Made by a program: the position numbers and the translations under genes | In this document: one piece after another, positions 20,631 to 33,900 of the stretch | Layout of the letters: each line of letters opens with the position of its first letter | Numbering within the stretch: position 1 is the stretch's first letter | The notes under the pieces: generated by a model | Told to the model about the DNA's origin: nothing | Databases searched by the model: none | What the model saw: only the letters and a program-made list of their open reading frames with translations | From: Puffinus mauretanicus | Lineage: Eukaryota > Chordata > Aves > Procellariiformes > Procellariidae | Length of the DNA stretch: 64,000 bases | Assembly (NCBI GenBank): GCA_023333565.1 | Contig: JAJKFH010002784.1 | Location: 864,920-928,919 of the forward strand | Reading direction: 5' to 3'

Positions 20631-23600
20631 GTTTTTGCAGATGACTAAACATCAAATACATTTTAACATGGATTTTTCCATCAGAAAATAGTTTCCCAGT
20701 CTCCTCAGGGTCTTATAGTTCTCCCAGTGAAGACTTTTCCTTTTTATCACCAAGTTGCAAGATCTAGTCTACCTAACACAAGTGCATAAAAACAAGAGCA
20801 CGATGCCTAAAAAGAGTACCCACAGACATTGGTGCCTCCTCCCTAAGGAAGTGCTGCAGTGAGATGCCTGGTTGGATTGCTTTTGACCTAAGTTTTGTCT
20901 GGAGTCAATGGAGGTAGATAACCATCAGAAGGACAATTCAGACTTAGATTGGAGACAGTTAAGGTAAATGCCACAATTTAGGTGAGTTGTGTTTGGGCTC
21001 TGCTGTAAGAAAGGTGCTTTGGATCTCTGCACAGTGAAGTGACAGGTAACCACTTCCAAAAATTCGTAGTTGCTTATCACAACACAGTGTAAATGACAGA
21101 CAGATATAAAACATATTCTTTGTCATTCTTTATAAGTAAAAGAGAAAAAATTGAAGACTGCCGACACCTTTTTTTTTCCTCAAGATTTTGTCCTTCTCTA
21201 GTGGTGTAAGACAAAAGAAACAACTAACCAGTTCAGGTCCACTTGGCCATAAAAAAATTTGTGAACTGGTCAGGGCACTCCCCTACTGCAAGGATCCTAC
21301 ATGGTTTCCCCTTCTTTTTCTTAAAATGTTCAGCATTGACAATTGATTTAAATGATGCTAAAACTATTCCTGAAGCCTTCAGCATATTGGCTGTAAACCA
21401 GACCCAGTGCTGTCTTTTTGTTTCATAAAATGGCTGTGTTTCAATGATAAACATAGCCAAAGGGGAACATTTTGGTTAAAGTATTTTAAAAAAAAGTGTA
21501 TTGTTTCCAGTTAGTTGAAATCTGTTTTAATAGAACAAAGTGGTTTTTTAAGCAAGGTTTTCTTCTAGTTGTCATCTTTCTTTGGGACTTATGCAGATGG
21601 GCTGAAGGAGCTCCTCAGTTCTTGGCTGACCATTTAGAGTTAGAGTCAAAATACTGTCAAGTGCTTTGAATATGTTCAAGTCAACAGAAATAGAAGGATT
21701 TGGGCTGTGCTCTGGATTTGTTCTGACTGAGTTTGGCTGTTGGCCAGTGTGGCCTGATGCTGGAGAATGCTGAGTAACCCCAGGCACAGGAGCTTGAGGA
21801 GTCTGGGGAAGAAGGGGTGAGGACGTGGAAACTTTAGGGACATTTCTGGCAAAGGAGAACATCTTGTACAAGAGAAAGGAAGGTCACGAGTGACGGGAAG
21901 TATTGGATTATTTGAGAAGGGAGGACAGAGCATGGCACAGTAGTGCTGCTGGACAGAAGCAGAGGGAGGAGTGAGAAAATGGCACCATCCCACCTACGGG
22001 GGTAAGAGGGAGAGCAGAGCAGGCGAGAGGATGTCTTTACCATTCCATCCAAGACAGCGGGCTAATAACCCCCAAACCTCTCCCCCACTTCAGCATGCTA
22101 CCGGTGCCCCCTCACTGGTGCTGTCAGTCAAGCTCAAGCCTGTGCTCCTGCTGATGGTGCACAAGGGCACACTCCAGTGCGGACTGCGGGTGAGCTCTAG
22201 GCCACTCTGGCAGGGGGAGCACGAGCCCCCCGTGCACAGGAAGGCTTTTGCTCAACCAGCCTGCGTTGAACAGGCACAGCCCAGCCAAGACGCCTTTCAT
22301 TCATTTCTTCCCCAGCTACCTCAAGCGCAGCTCTTCCAAAGCGCAGTGCAGAGGTGTTGAACCTGAGAGTGCAGTTTCATGGTGCAGTTGATGTGACAGG
22401 CCATCTGCTCAGTTGTTTTTTCCGGGTTTTCAGCTAGATCAGTTCCCTGATCTGACCCACTGTGCATCCACCCAACACCTTGTGCTGGCACAAGGGAGGG
22501 AACGTGGCTGGGGTCAGAGAGCAGGGGGTGGAAACGTCCGTTTAGATAACAGCCCAGACCTACGTCAGCTCAAATCAGTTATGAAGCCAGAGCTGGATCT
22601 TCAGAGACTCACAGTCGGCTCCATGGACACAATATGGGTGTCGACTTCCAAGTGTGAAAATATTGCCCTCAGCCACTGCATATTTCAGTTTTGTCACACA
22701 CATCATGGGGTTACTAACACTTCCCTATATGAGGGAAATGTCAGGCATATTTGATCAATGTTTGTGAAATGCCAGGTGCTACAGAAATCTGGAATAAGAT
22801 GTATCATCTCAGCCTAGCTTTGAATAAGACACCTAGCAAAGCATCAAATTCCTGTACATTGTATCACTTAAGCTTTTCAAGCATCCCACTCATTGTGTGG
22901 CAGGTTATACTTTACAATGATACGAATGCCAGAAATATTCAAATCAACCTCTGGGAGGTAGGTGCAGGCTCTCAAACTCCTTTGCAGTGACTTGACCCCC
23001 CAAGTTTACAATACATTTTTTTCTGTTCCTGGAGTGCTGAGCACCATGGGTCTGTAGTTGAACAGCATAACTTCTGTGTAGAAGCTAGTGCAGTAACAGT
23101 CATAAATAACAGTGAAAATAAACTTGGGTTCCTAATGGCCTGCAGACGATGACACATTGCAGTATGTGAAGTAGGGAAATTAGAGCCCTTCCTTGCCCCT
23201 ATCTTCCATTTTCCTCGCAGGGAAAAAAATGATATGAGTGATCACGTCTTACATCTGAAACACTGGGCTCACATTTTTTGTGGCAATGGTTTAATTCAGT
23301 TCCTCTTAGAGATGAGATCACACTGGTGCATATAGAAATCTCACCAGGTGAGGAGCTGCAGTTATTGACTATGCTGTGAGAGAGGTATTGTGATGATGAT
23401 TATATACTAAAAGTACAAGAGTGATTAGATTACTTGAAATACCATTTCTTTTTATATGAAATGCTAAAAATGGAAGCAAACCTCCATTTGTTCCTATTTA
23501 ATTTTTACTTCCTATGTGTTGAGCTCAGACTTTGGGTGACTTGGAGTGTAAAGATAGAGTAATTATGGCATGTAAAAGACAGTATGACAAACTGACGTTA

Positions 23601-24884
23601 CCATAGAACAATAACAGAGGAAAGTACATCTTGATCTTCAAGTCCAGATCCCTCCTATTGCAGGCAAACATGCCATTTTCTCTCTTTTGTAAGCAAATCA
23701 AGCTCAGTCGGTTTGTTGGTGAAAGCAAGGGGGAGAAATAGAAAAAACTGTAGTGTAGCTGAATGCTCCATTGTTGATTAAACCATCATTCATAATTGAA
23801 TGGTAATGATTAGAATGTTGGTAACAAGAGTTTGGGAAACATGTCAAAACATAAATGACAGATAAAAGAAAATCTAAACAAAAAGCAAAATCACAGGCTT
23901 ATATTTTTTGCAATACCACAGAATGGCTGTGAGATTTTTGTTCAACTTCTTTCTTGCAGGTAGAATTTCTTAGGTGAAAGCACATGAAAAATTGAAAGAG
24001 CAATTTTATATTATATTTACAAAGGAATAGATTTATTGAATACTTAGACCTGCTAAAGGAAATCACTTATCTAATCTAACCAATATACTGTAAGATCCTT
24101 TTTCCATGGCTAAGGCCTCCAGTGGAAAAATAGTTAGAAATATAAATCCAGCAGCTCAGATTCAGGAAAGAAAATTAAGGAGTTGTTCGTGGCCTTCTGT
24201 TAGTCCCAACTGTTGCCTGGTAACTGTCTAAAAATTAACTGTGCATCACCTGGCTTCTAAGGACCGTGGCATCGCTAGGAAACCTGGCATCTGCTATGTC
24301 TTACATTGAAAAGCAGAACTTCATGGCTTTGTTATTATGATTTTTTGTCATAATCAGGGAAGTTATTCAGCTACACAGCTGAGATGCTTATGGGTGCTTA
24401 TGGTAAAGTCATTTAAAATATTGTATAAACTACAAAAAAAACTTTTTTAAAGTATGGAAATTTCACACAATCAATTTCTGCTGTTACTATGTTGCATTCT
24501 ACAGTTTATTTGTTCTTTGGGTGGTGTAGATATTTTCTTTAATTTCTTTCCTACTATCTGTACTTTCTGAGCTTCACCCAAGCTTTGCATGAGACTAGAA
24601 CCTGAAAACAAAATGCATTGACAGAAGCTGCAGTATGCATACTCCCGCAATGGAAATCTGGCAAGCACACGTAGATCACCAGATGAACCTTGACAAGATT
24701 CATAAAAGAAACTGGGTTCAAAAAACTTCCCAGGCTGCTTGGTGCTCCATTTTGAACAGGCTTTAGGGACAGTTTGTACCTGCTATTCTAATGGTAGTGC
24801 TGCGAAGACTGTGAAAATTTAGATGGATATTGGTGGGAATATATGACATCGGTATTTAACTGGGTGAAACCTGTGTTCTGCAAA
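20631..24884. other. Intergenic, no recognised gene
   Basis: AT-rich with a GC-richer island at about 21960-22360 that gives open frames on both strands but no recognisable protein. No element of known family was identified here. Confidence 0.45.
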
Positions 24885-24944
24885 TCATAGAATCATAGAA
24901 CCATTTAGATTGGAAAAGACCCTTAAGATCATCGAGTCCAACCG
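24885..24944 (-). mobile_element. CR1 3' tail fragment (about 60 bp)
   Basis: TCATAGAATCATAGAACC, then TTTAGATTGGAAAAGACC and TTAAGATCATCGAGTCCAACC, is the reversed extreme 3' end of a CR1 element. The copy was truncated almost immediately after priming, a common outcome of CR1 retrotransposition. Confidence 0.9.
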
Positions 24945-25619
24945 TAAACAATTCTATTGAATTGAGCAATTAACCTGGGACTGCAAGTTGCTCTCCTTTT
25001 TTATGCTTCTGGCCATTGAACACTGAATCTGAAGGCACTGCTGCAAAACTTATTGCAGTGCATTGGAAAATCTTGTCTGAGGTGAGGTTTTTTTTTCAAA
25101 TTGTTCACTTACAGACGCTGTCTCAGGTTATTGTATAATATTCATCCTAACATTAATTTTCTATGCTTACAATGCTCTCCTTTGCAGAACCTCAGAGAGT
25201 CCTGCACACACCAGTTAATTAAGTTTCACAATACCCATGTGGGTGCATTGTTTTATTGTCTTAATTGTACAAAAGGGAGTAGAGAATCACAGAGAGAGGT
25301 TAAGCGACCTAGCCAAGGTCACTTTGTTAATTAACATTAAAAGTTTATTTTAAAAAAGAAGGTAAGCACATCACAAAGGCAAGTGAAGCAAAGCCAAGGT
25401 AAGCTTACCATTGCTTAGGTTTATTGGCTATCACAGAACTACTTGAAAACTCTTAAAATTAGGAATTTGGTTTAGGTAAGCTCCTGGAGGGGGAGCAGAA
25501 CCAGAGAGTGCTCACTTCCCTCATTACGAATTTTACTCAGCTCTCCTGATACTAGAAAGACCTTGACTCCTCTCCCTGTACTGCGCGTGGTCTGACTGGA
25601 GGCAGCAGCCTATATGAAG
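24945..25619. other. Intergenic, with a MIR relic at 25248-25336
   Basis: AT-rich spacer between the CR1 tail and the GC-rich block beginning near 25620. Apart from the MIR relic nothing is recognised. Confidence 0.5.
25248..25336 (+). mobile_element. MIR-type SINE relic
   Basis: ATCACAGAGAGAGGTTAAGC and GACCTAGCCAAGGTCACT match the MIR core phrase (GAGGCCCAGAGAGGTTAAGTGACTTGCC...AAGGTCACAC) with moderate divergence. It is short and flanked by ordinary AT-rich DNA. Confidence 0.6.
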
Positions 25620-26930
25620 ACCAGATAAACCTATAGATATTCACTGTGTTAGAGTGTCATTGGGCACAATGGCAGGGGAGGGAGTCCCAGTAACCCACCG
25701 AGAGACATGAGCATCTCCCCAGGATCGCTGGACTGTCACAGGGGACCCTCAGCCCCAGGGGCTGGGGGACACCCAGGGGGAGAGACTCTCCAGAGCACTT
25801 TTCAGGCTGAGGGGCTCACTGCCTACGGAGTGGGTCTGAGGCAATGTGGGGTGCTGGGGAAGAACATTTTGGGATGATACAAGACTTTTTATGGGGTATT
25901 CTGGGGAGGAAGCCAAGGTGGGGAATGGAAAGGATCAAGGGGGTCTGGGGAGGAATGAACATGCAAAAATAAAGGGAAGGGGGATAAAAGGGGCCACTTG
26001 TGTGTGAACAGTGGCTGGTCAGCACACTTGTCTGGCCATGCCCTGCACCTGGTCAGCACAGCCTGATCTGCCTTCTCATCAAACTCCATTTCTAATTATT
26101 TTCTCAATTGAGGGACTGTGTATTCCATGCGCGTGTGCGCATATGGGGGTCGCAGTGCCAGCCATCAGAGTCAGACCACGGGGCAGAGTGTCCGTGTGTC
26201 TGTGATGCCATCAATGGGAGTGAGTGAGGGTACGTTTGTCAGTGTGGGATCGCTAGTGAATATCAGGCTGGACGAGCTGGTGAAGAGGTTACGTGATCTG
26301 GGAGCCAGTGATATGTGTGTCCAGGAATGAGACTGAGGAGTTGGCTGCTGGGGGTCCAGGCCAACCACCCAGGAGGCCATGGGGCCTGGGTAGATTGAGA
26401 GACCTGTTTGCACGTGCGTGTATTTCTGTGCAGGAGGCAATGGAGAGAGGGGGGGTCTGGGGCCAGTTACGGGATAGTCCGTGTCTAAGCCCCGTTGCAG
26501 GAAGGATCCACACTCTGTGCGTGTGTGTGCAAGGAGGTCTGTACCAGCAGCTGGAGTGGGGCTGCAGCCTCGGGGGCTCATATGTCCAGGTGCCAGCAAC
26601 TGGGGAGGCTGGGATCCAGAGGCAGCCACTGGGCAGACTGAGTGCCTGAGCCCAGCTGCTGGAGGGATTCACATCACACGTATTTATATATTTTTCCTAC
26701 TAACAAACCTTCACCCTGATCAGCCAGAGAGGGGAACAGCATAAGGCCATTGTTGCTGAGTGTGTCTGTGTTGTTCTGTGTGACTGGCAGTGTATATATA
26801 CATGTGTTGCATACATGCGTTTGTGTGTGTGCCTATGGGAATACATGCTCAGCCTTGTGACTGGCTGGACTTGGGGCATGGAGTTGCAGCAGTCTCACCT
26901 CCATTGGGCTGCTGATTCAGCAACACCTGA
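25620..26930 (+). mobile_element. Probable large degenerate LTR-like repeat (boundaries uncertain)
   Basis: A GC-rich, G-skewed block contrasts sharply with its AT-rich flanks. On plus it has an ATAAAA box in a G-rich setting (25984-25989), a GTGTGTGAACAGTGGCTGGTCAG-like leader, an AT-rich polyadenylation-like zone at 26091-26110, then a long tail with imperfect repeats: GCAGGAAGGATCCACACTCTGTGCG (about 26498-26522) and CTGGAGGGATTCACATCACACG (about 26659-26680), and several CAGCTGCTGG/CCAGCAACTGGGG variants. The order suggests U3-R-U5 of an avian endogenous retrovirus LTR that I seem to recognise as repetitive but cannot name. Terminal TG...CA and target duplication were not located. No coding potential is recognised. 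Confidence 0.45.
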
Positions 26931-27004
26931 TCATAAATATGTATATGTGTATACATAGCTATATACTTATATGTGTGCATATGTGTGCCTGTGTGTGTAT
27001 GTAT
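26763..27004. repeat. TG/TA-rich simple-repeat zone
   Basis: Runs such as TGTGTCTGTGTTGTTCTGTG (26761-26780), GTGTATATATACATGTG (26791-26807) and GTATATGTGTATACATAGC...GTGTGTGTATGTATG (26940-27004) surround a more complex stretch. Alternating pyrimidine-purine tracts of this kind are slippage-prone. Confidence 0.65.
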
Positions 27005-30000
27005 GAGCCACAGTTCTGCTTGTGAGTATTCCTGTCACTCAGTTGCATTTTTCAGATGGGAAGAGGGGAGAAAACTGCAAATTAGGGGCATACGGGAAAG
27101 CCAATCAGCCATCTCTGTTGACACCAAAGACCTCTATACACAGCTGAGCTATCTTTTATCCAAAAAGGTGGCATCAAAGGACATAGATAGTAATTTGTTT
27201 CAGGAAGGTCAAACGCTGGCATGTGTGGTCCTTCAGAAAGCTAAAAAAGCTTCATTCTGCAGCACTTGGAGCCAATCTTTTATATGGCTTATAAAGCTTT
27301 CCAAGCACTATTTTCTAGCATTGCAAGTGACACTCATCTAAAATGCTTGGAGAGGAAAAACTTTTGTCAGCAAGCTTTTTCTAATATCAAACCTTTAAAA
27401 GCAAGCAAACTGAACATTTTTACATTTTCAGGCTTGCTCTTCATGTGCAGGGCAGGGAGTATGTTAGAAACAAAATGAAGAGAACTTTTTTTTTTCTCAG
27501 AAGAGGAATGGAAATCCAAATTGTGCACATTATTGCATCTTTCAAATTGCTAGCTGTGAGGTTGAAACCCAATAATCATTATTGTCTTGAAGTTTGGAAT
27601 CCCGTGTGTATCAGTACATGCTCTTTTTTTTACATATTCTTTGCAGAAAACCACTGATGACAATCTATGTCATAAATAAATTGCATCCCACTCATTTTGA
27701 TTACAGCTTTCCATTTCTCTTTTGGAATGACTGCCCCAGTACTTTCACATGAGTGAACTAAAGGGCTGGGAAAGACAAACAGCTGAGGGGAAAATAACAC
27801 ACCAACAGAAATGGTGACTGTAAATTGACACAGTGAGTGAAGAAGGGTGATTCCCCATCACTGTGTCGGCTGCTGTGGAGACTGATTTGAAACAAGAAAA
27901 GGACCAGGCCATTTCATACCGGTTCTGTGCTATGGGCAAAGTTCTTGTTTACTAAGTAAAGTCCTAAATTTGCATCTCCTTTTGGACTTCTCTGTGTTGC
28001 CACAGTCTATATAGTACATATAGTAAGTCTTTATAACGCAAGATCTTCTGAAAATGACAATGAGACTTGTTAGGAAACTGATTCACATGTACAGGTTTCT
28101 GTTAGAAAGAAATCCCTCTAGAGGAGCGTATCCCAAGGTCACACACCAAATCCTAGACTAAGCTGTTAGAAAATAATTGATTGGTAATAAACTGAGTAGA
28201 GCAGATGTACAACACAGGTCTGTGGGGCCACACAGTGCTGTCCCGGAGCACCTCATGCTGAGCAGGCTGCAAAAGCTGCATGGTGGCTGCGCAGCCGTGC
28301 CGTGCCGGGACGCTGTCTCTGATTTTTGATCTGTGACTAGGCTGGGTCGCCCTTCTGACCTGGCTCAGGTCCTTGGGAATACGCCCAGGGCACAGCACAG
28401 GTATCGGTAAGAATATCCAGCATAGCTGTAACCAGCCATGCAAAATTCTCTCTTGGTCATCAGCTGGTGGAACTGTAATAAGCTGGAGGGGCCTGGAAAA
28501 TCAGAGCTTGCATTGCATTAGCATTATGGCAATGGGACATCTTTGAAATTTAGGCTTATTATTAAAATTTTGATGGTTCCCTCCTGCTCTGTCAACACTG
28601 GAATCAATTACTGATTAATTTTACAAGTCCCAGGTTTCACTTTGCAGTATTAATATTACCCATCACTAACTCCTGGCAGATTCTTTTAGCATGCTGTTGA
28701 AATTTATCTGATATTAAATGAGTAGCAAAGTGATGAATCAAGACCTAACAAAGTTCCTGCTCTGCCTTTCTTGCTTCTAGCTAGCATTTGTGGCAACCTG
28801 GCATGGAAAAGAAGCCTCCGCTCCAATGCAGCAGAGTTTGAGACTGTGAATGACAAGCTTAAAAACATCTGATAAAAATCTTTTTTGTCTGTTTGGGTTT
28901 TGAAACAGGAAAGATGCCATTTTCCCACATAGGCTTTTTGAAATACAAGTAAAAACTTTGGGCCTACTCAAGGCAAAATTGTTGCGATACCATGTTTGTG
29001 TGGGATCATTTTCTTAGACAGTCATTTACCTACAAGCAGTATGCCACAGCTCGGGAGACATGAGGCAGGTGTATGCTGGAAGTACCCACTGTTCCACCTG
29101 CCAAGTTTATTTTAAATGTATGTAGCCTAAACAAGCTTGCAATGCAGCTGGAGTGCCACAGTCAGCGTAGCAAAGCAGATGACTCTTTAATTTCTTAAAG
29201 AAGCAATGGATAGAAAATGACCCCAGCAGACTAAGGGAAATTTATCAGTTCTTGGCCAAAAAAAGATAATGATTTTTGTTTAATACACTAAATTCTTAGC
29301 AATAAAAATGATACGTTGGTTTGGTGAGAAGTCCATCTTGGGAGATGGTCAAGGACATTTCTGCTTAGCGTAGTCTGGAAGCCACACTCTCAGCCTAGAG
29401 ATCTTTCTGGTTTCCTCCAGTTACGCTGCCAGGGAATGACCCATATTGGTGCAGGTTTGCTCCCCAAAGCCCATTTGTAGTATTTCAGTCATACACAGCC
29501 AAAACTAGATTTGTGGACAGTAGACACCTAGACACCTAGTGACACCTGGGTTTAGGGCAGCATCCTGTGTTCATGGCAGTATGAGAAGGCGGCAAACGGG
29601 AGTGTGAGGTGATTTTGATAACAACGTGAGGAGAAAAACATTTCCATTTTCTCATTTGACATTTCTCAGTGCATCCTGTCTACTATCTGTCATTTAGGTT
29701 ATACTTTCTGTCACAGAGGTTGTCTTTATTCTGGGTATAATACTGAGTCAAACACATAGCTGATGTTACAATTTCAACTATATATATACAAATGTGCTGT
29801 GAGTACCATTCATGTGGGGGAATGTCAAGGCTCATTGTTGACTTGATATATGTAACTGATTTAATTGTTGTTTGAAAAAATAAGCATGTCAGCAATGAGC
29901 TATTTTCTGTCACAGCTCTGTCCTGTAGACCTTATGATCATTTACGAAATAGAAGGTCTTGTGCTCAAGCCAGTTTATTAATGTGGGAGTCAATATGGCT

Positions 30001-30354
30001 AAGACCAACAAGAAAATGGCCAGAATAGTGCCATAAACTTTGTGAAAATACAAGAAGTCTTCAGTAGGCTCTGTTGTTTTGGATTGTGTGTAGTGTTACC
30101 CTCTTAATAGAAGATAGTACGGCCATGGAGATTCACAAAAATGAGAAGTTTATTTCATGAACCTTTCCCCGGGGTCCTTGCCCTCAGGTTATGTAAAAAA
30201 GAACAGCTACAGTGAGGGCTGAGCTACAGCAGATTGCACTCAGACTGTAGCTGCCAATGGTTTACTGTCGAGATGGAAACAATATTTTGGAGGCTCTGAG
30301 AGTGCTGGTCCTGGGTTATAGATCTGTGTAAAATGGTAATAGGAAGATAAAGTG
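27005..30354. other. Intergenic, no recognised gene
   Basis: AT-rich DNA with scattered short open frames. Small direct repeats of GACACCTAG occur at 29522-29548. The AT-rich stretch 28550-28720 has low CpG and ATTAAT/TAATTA cores and may be conserved non-coding DNA, untested. Confidence 0.45.
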
Positions 30355-30965
30355 GAGAATGTGCTTATTAAATTCGCAGATATGTGTGAATGTGAAAGCG
30401 CCCAGAGATTGGGAATGGAATTCGGGATTATATGGATAAATTGGAGAAAAATTCTTAAACCAGATGGAAGTTCTGTATTCAGAAAGGACTAATCTGCTGC
30501 ATAAAAACTGAATGGGGGAAACACAGGTTAAGTACCATTTCCACAGAAAAGGACTTAGGGTTTGCCATGGTTTATAAGATAACCATGAGTCAATATTTTT
30601 AGGCTATGATAAAAAAACCCCAAGCACCAGATTGGGACATAAGAAGAGATGCCTGGAAATAATCCTTCTATTCAGAATGGATATAGTGTTTAGTTTGGGG
30701 CTCTGTATTTTGAAAAAGATGTGGAGAAATTGCAAAAGACTTCTGAATGATGTGGCCTAAGAGAGACAGATGAAGGAATTGTGATTCTTTATTCCAGAGA
30801 AGAAAGGGCAAGGAGATGATATGACAGCAGTCTTCAAGTATGGAAAATGCAGTTGTAGAGGAGAAGACAAAGTGTTGTCTTTTATTTCTCTCTACAGACA
30901 GAATAAGGAGCAGTGGGCTTTAATTTCAGTGAGGGGAATTCAAATTAAAGAAAGACTAAGGCCTT
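30355..30965 (+). mobile_element. Ancient CR1/L3-type LINE fragment
   Basis: Despite heavy decay the order of CR1 ORF2 landmarks is preserved on plus. They are CTTATTAAATTCGCAGATATG (I-K-F-A-D-M at about 30367-30384, the RT catalytic FADD with its second Asp lost), AAAGGACTAATCTGCTGCATA, GAAAAGGACTTAGGG (30547-30561), TTTGAAAAAGATGTGGAGAAA, CCAGAGAAGAAAGGGCAAGG, GACAGCAGTCTTCAAGTATGG and AGAATAAGGAGCAGTGGGCTTTAA. This is the old amniote CR1 type (turtle/crocodile-like), clearly older than the CR1 copies at 8.4, 48.0, 60.5 and 61.4 kb. The 3' tail is not preserved. Confidence 0.75.
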
Positions 30966-33900
30966 TTCTGTAGTGAGATCAATCCCACTTTCAGCAGCGG
31001 CTGGCCTGCTGATAATGTTGTCTGGTACAATCCCAGAGCAGAGACATGGAAAAGCCTAATTTCCGCCAGTGGCACTTATTTCTATTAATAACTGTTGATG
31101 TCAGGGGTACATCCCAATACAGATAACTGATTTTGGCAACCTTGGGGTTTTTTCTTTTCAATTTTAAGCCCTTTCACTTTGGGAAAATGATCTATGACAC
31201 ACTCGGCTAGGCTGACAATGACCACAGTAGCCTGATGTGATTCTAAATTAGCGTGAACACTAAAGCAGGGATTTCTCAGAGGACAGCCAACTCAACCTTA
31301 ATTGTAGTGAAGGTAACGGTGTCATTTTCATGCCAGCAGAACATATCCTACATTCTCCACTGAAGTGATGGATCCAAGGCAGTGAATAGCCGGTCATGCC
31401 TGGTAGTTACGGCAGCCTCAGGCTACACTTGCTGGGCAGGGATGATGCAATCCAAAATGCTATGCTGTATGTGCAGCTGACGCTACGCTAAGCTGTAACA
31501 AATAAGCCATCTTAAATGCCAATTCTCCATGGAAAGTAGACTTCTTTTTGTGAAATCATGTTGATCTAATTTTTATCTGCTAAGTTAGGGCAAATCCTGA
31601 CTTCATTAGTTAACCATAGCTGATCAGTTCCCTTTTTAATGTGCAAGTTAACTCAGCAAAATAAATAACAGTTGCTAATCTCAGCAAGGGGGTCTGTAAC
31701 AACACAAGGGACTGTGGCTAACCAGGGAGTTTGCAGTAAGCAGCTCTAAGATGGCTGGATACCAGCAGTCTGGACAAGTCAACCCGTTCTCTAAGTCCGG
31801 TCTCAAATATTTTGCAATTCCTTTTCGTTTTTTTTTGCTTTCCCTGCTAGCAACTGTAATGTGATACTGCCGGGAAAATAGGTCAGGGTAATCCATCCTT
31901 GAGGCAACTGCATTTTGGGGACAGCCTGAACAGGGAGAAATAGCAAAAAGATCCCAAACCTTTTATTTTATTTTTTTATATGACCAGGAGAATAATATCA
32001 ATACATCCATTTTCTTCTCCTTACCTCACTTCTCCATAAATTTTAGGTATGTTTCAAAGTCCGAACTTAAAATTAAGTTTAGCTTTAACTGATTTAATTG
32101 ATAAAGATGAATAATGTGCATGATTAATGCTAAACATTTGCTGAGGTACTACTCTGAACATTGGCTTGAAATCCCAAGGCTTTGACGCACCAAAAATTTT
32201 AGCTTGGGCATTGCTGTTAGAGGGCCTACTAAATGCAGGACCACTATGATCAGTATATCACAGCTACCCATATATAGTGACTTCCAGAGACTTCACTAGG
32301 ATTAGCCACATACTCGAATCAGAGCTGAAGCATGCCACTGGATTCACAGCATTGTCTTTTTTTCCTCTCTTCCCTAAAATCTACCTTGGTATGCTTATCT
32401 CTCAAAAACATTGCACCAGGGTACCCGTGCTGAGACATGGTAGGGGTTGACGCAGAGCCTCCCCTGAGAGGGAGGAGACAGGGATGGAGGAAGCCCCCCA
32501 GGTTTTGCCTACCTACTTGACTAGACAAGTTTTTGCAAAGGTGCATTTTGTCTGCCTCAAAACACTGTCTGCAAACGAAGCTAAACAAATTACTGTAATT
32601 CAGCAGAAATTATAATCTCTTTGCTATCACTGAGGTCACTTTATACATCTGGCAGTATAGCAAAGCTTGTGGAGTGGTGAAGTTAATTCAGTGAGAATCA
32701 GGCCCATGTATCAAAAGGGTAATTGCTCTGTGTGTTCATTCTCCCTTTGCTCTCAAACTCTATTTTTTCTCCTATTAATATAAATGATCAGGATGATGGC
32801 TGCAGTATGTTTACACTGCCATCCAGAAGTATGGCTGTAGATCATGGTTGCATATCAGAGATATAACTTTACTCCCTTAAGCTGGATAACTCCAATCGCA
32901 TAGTTACAATAGAACTGTCCTCAGCCTCTAAACACATATCAAGGGTCCCAGCTGCCCCTGCACTCTTTTTTTCATGTACATGGCAAACGCTGCTGGCATA
33001 AAAAGATGAAGTAATCGATAATAAACTTGGAAATGGTAGGGAATAAATATGGCAATACTGTAGCTGTCATTAAATTGTTCCAGGCATAAAGAGTCCCATA
33101 AAATACCACTGACCCTACAAAGCTATGAATTTCTGTTTTAAGACAGCAGCTGTTCTTTGTTATTCCTTCATTACCAAATGAGACTGTGAAATGCTCAGTA
33201 TTGTCTTGGGATCAGTTCACTTCTTTTACAGATCTGAAAAGGGTGCCCGGGAGTAGCAATTAGCATAGGCATCAAATGGATGCTGTATCTTCCTAAAGAA
33301 GCTTTCTGGCACTCAGTGTCTCCATCTTGAAGTGCACTGTGTCTCTTGAAGAAAAGATGAGAATAAATGTGATAGAAAACATAACCAAGCCTCATGATGG
33401 AGAAATGCACAGGACCTCTTGGGTCAGAAAGCCTTATCCCTCCCCGAACAGCATTTAATGATCTTTTCAAACGCTGGGCTCCCCACCAGACTGACCTAGC
33501 AGCACGAGGGACTTCACGGGTGACTACATGCAAATTGCTCAATTGATATTCAGACATTCAAGTCCCTTATTTAACCTCTTTAGGAATTAAAAGAGATTCT
33601 GGCTTAATGTCTTTAGATGAACAGCTGCTGTCTTCAGAATATCTCCTTAAAGTGAATAAATATCTCAATTGCTCCTTTCTTATTTCTGTGTCTAGAGTTC
33701 ACTGTTTAATTCTAGATTATAATTGCATATTTTTCTGAGGTTTTATCAGTTCCTTGCACTTTACTGAGCTCTGGATAAGCACAGCTAGTTGGATTTAAAT
33801 AGTCCAGTTCATTTTGCAAAGCAGCTCAGTGAGAGTGGAGCGTTGTTCTTAGCCTGCAATAGGCCTAGGTATGTCATGAGAGTGGTGCAGTGGCTCAGAG

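Noticed and set aside
33195..33557. A 120-codon open frame on minus
   Set aside because: No motif or family resemblance and no start-context or splice support. One chance frame of this length is expected in a 64-kb window.
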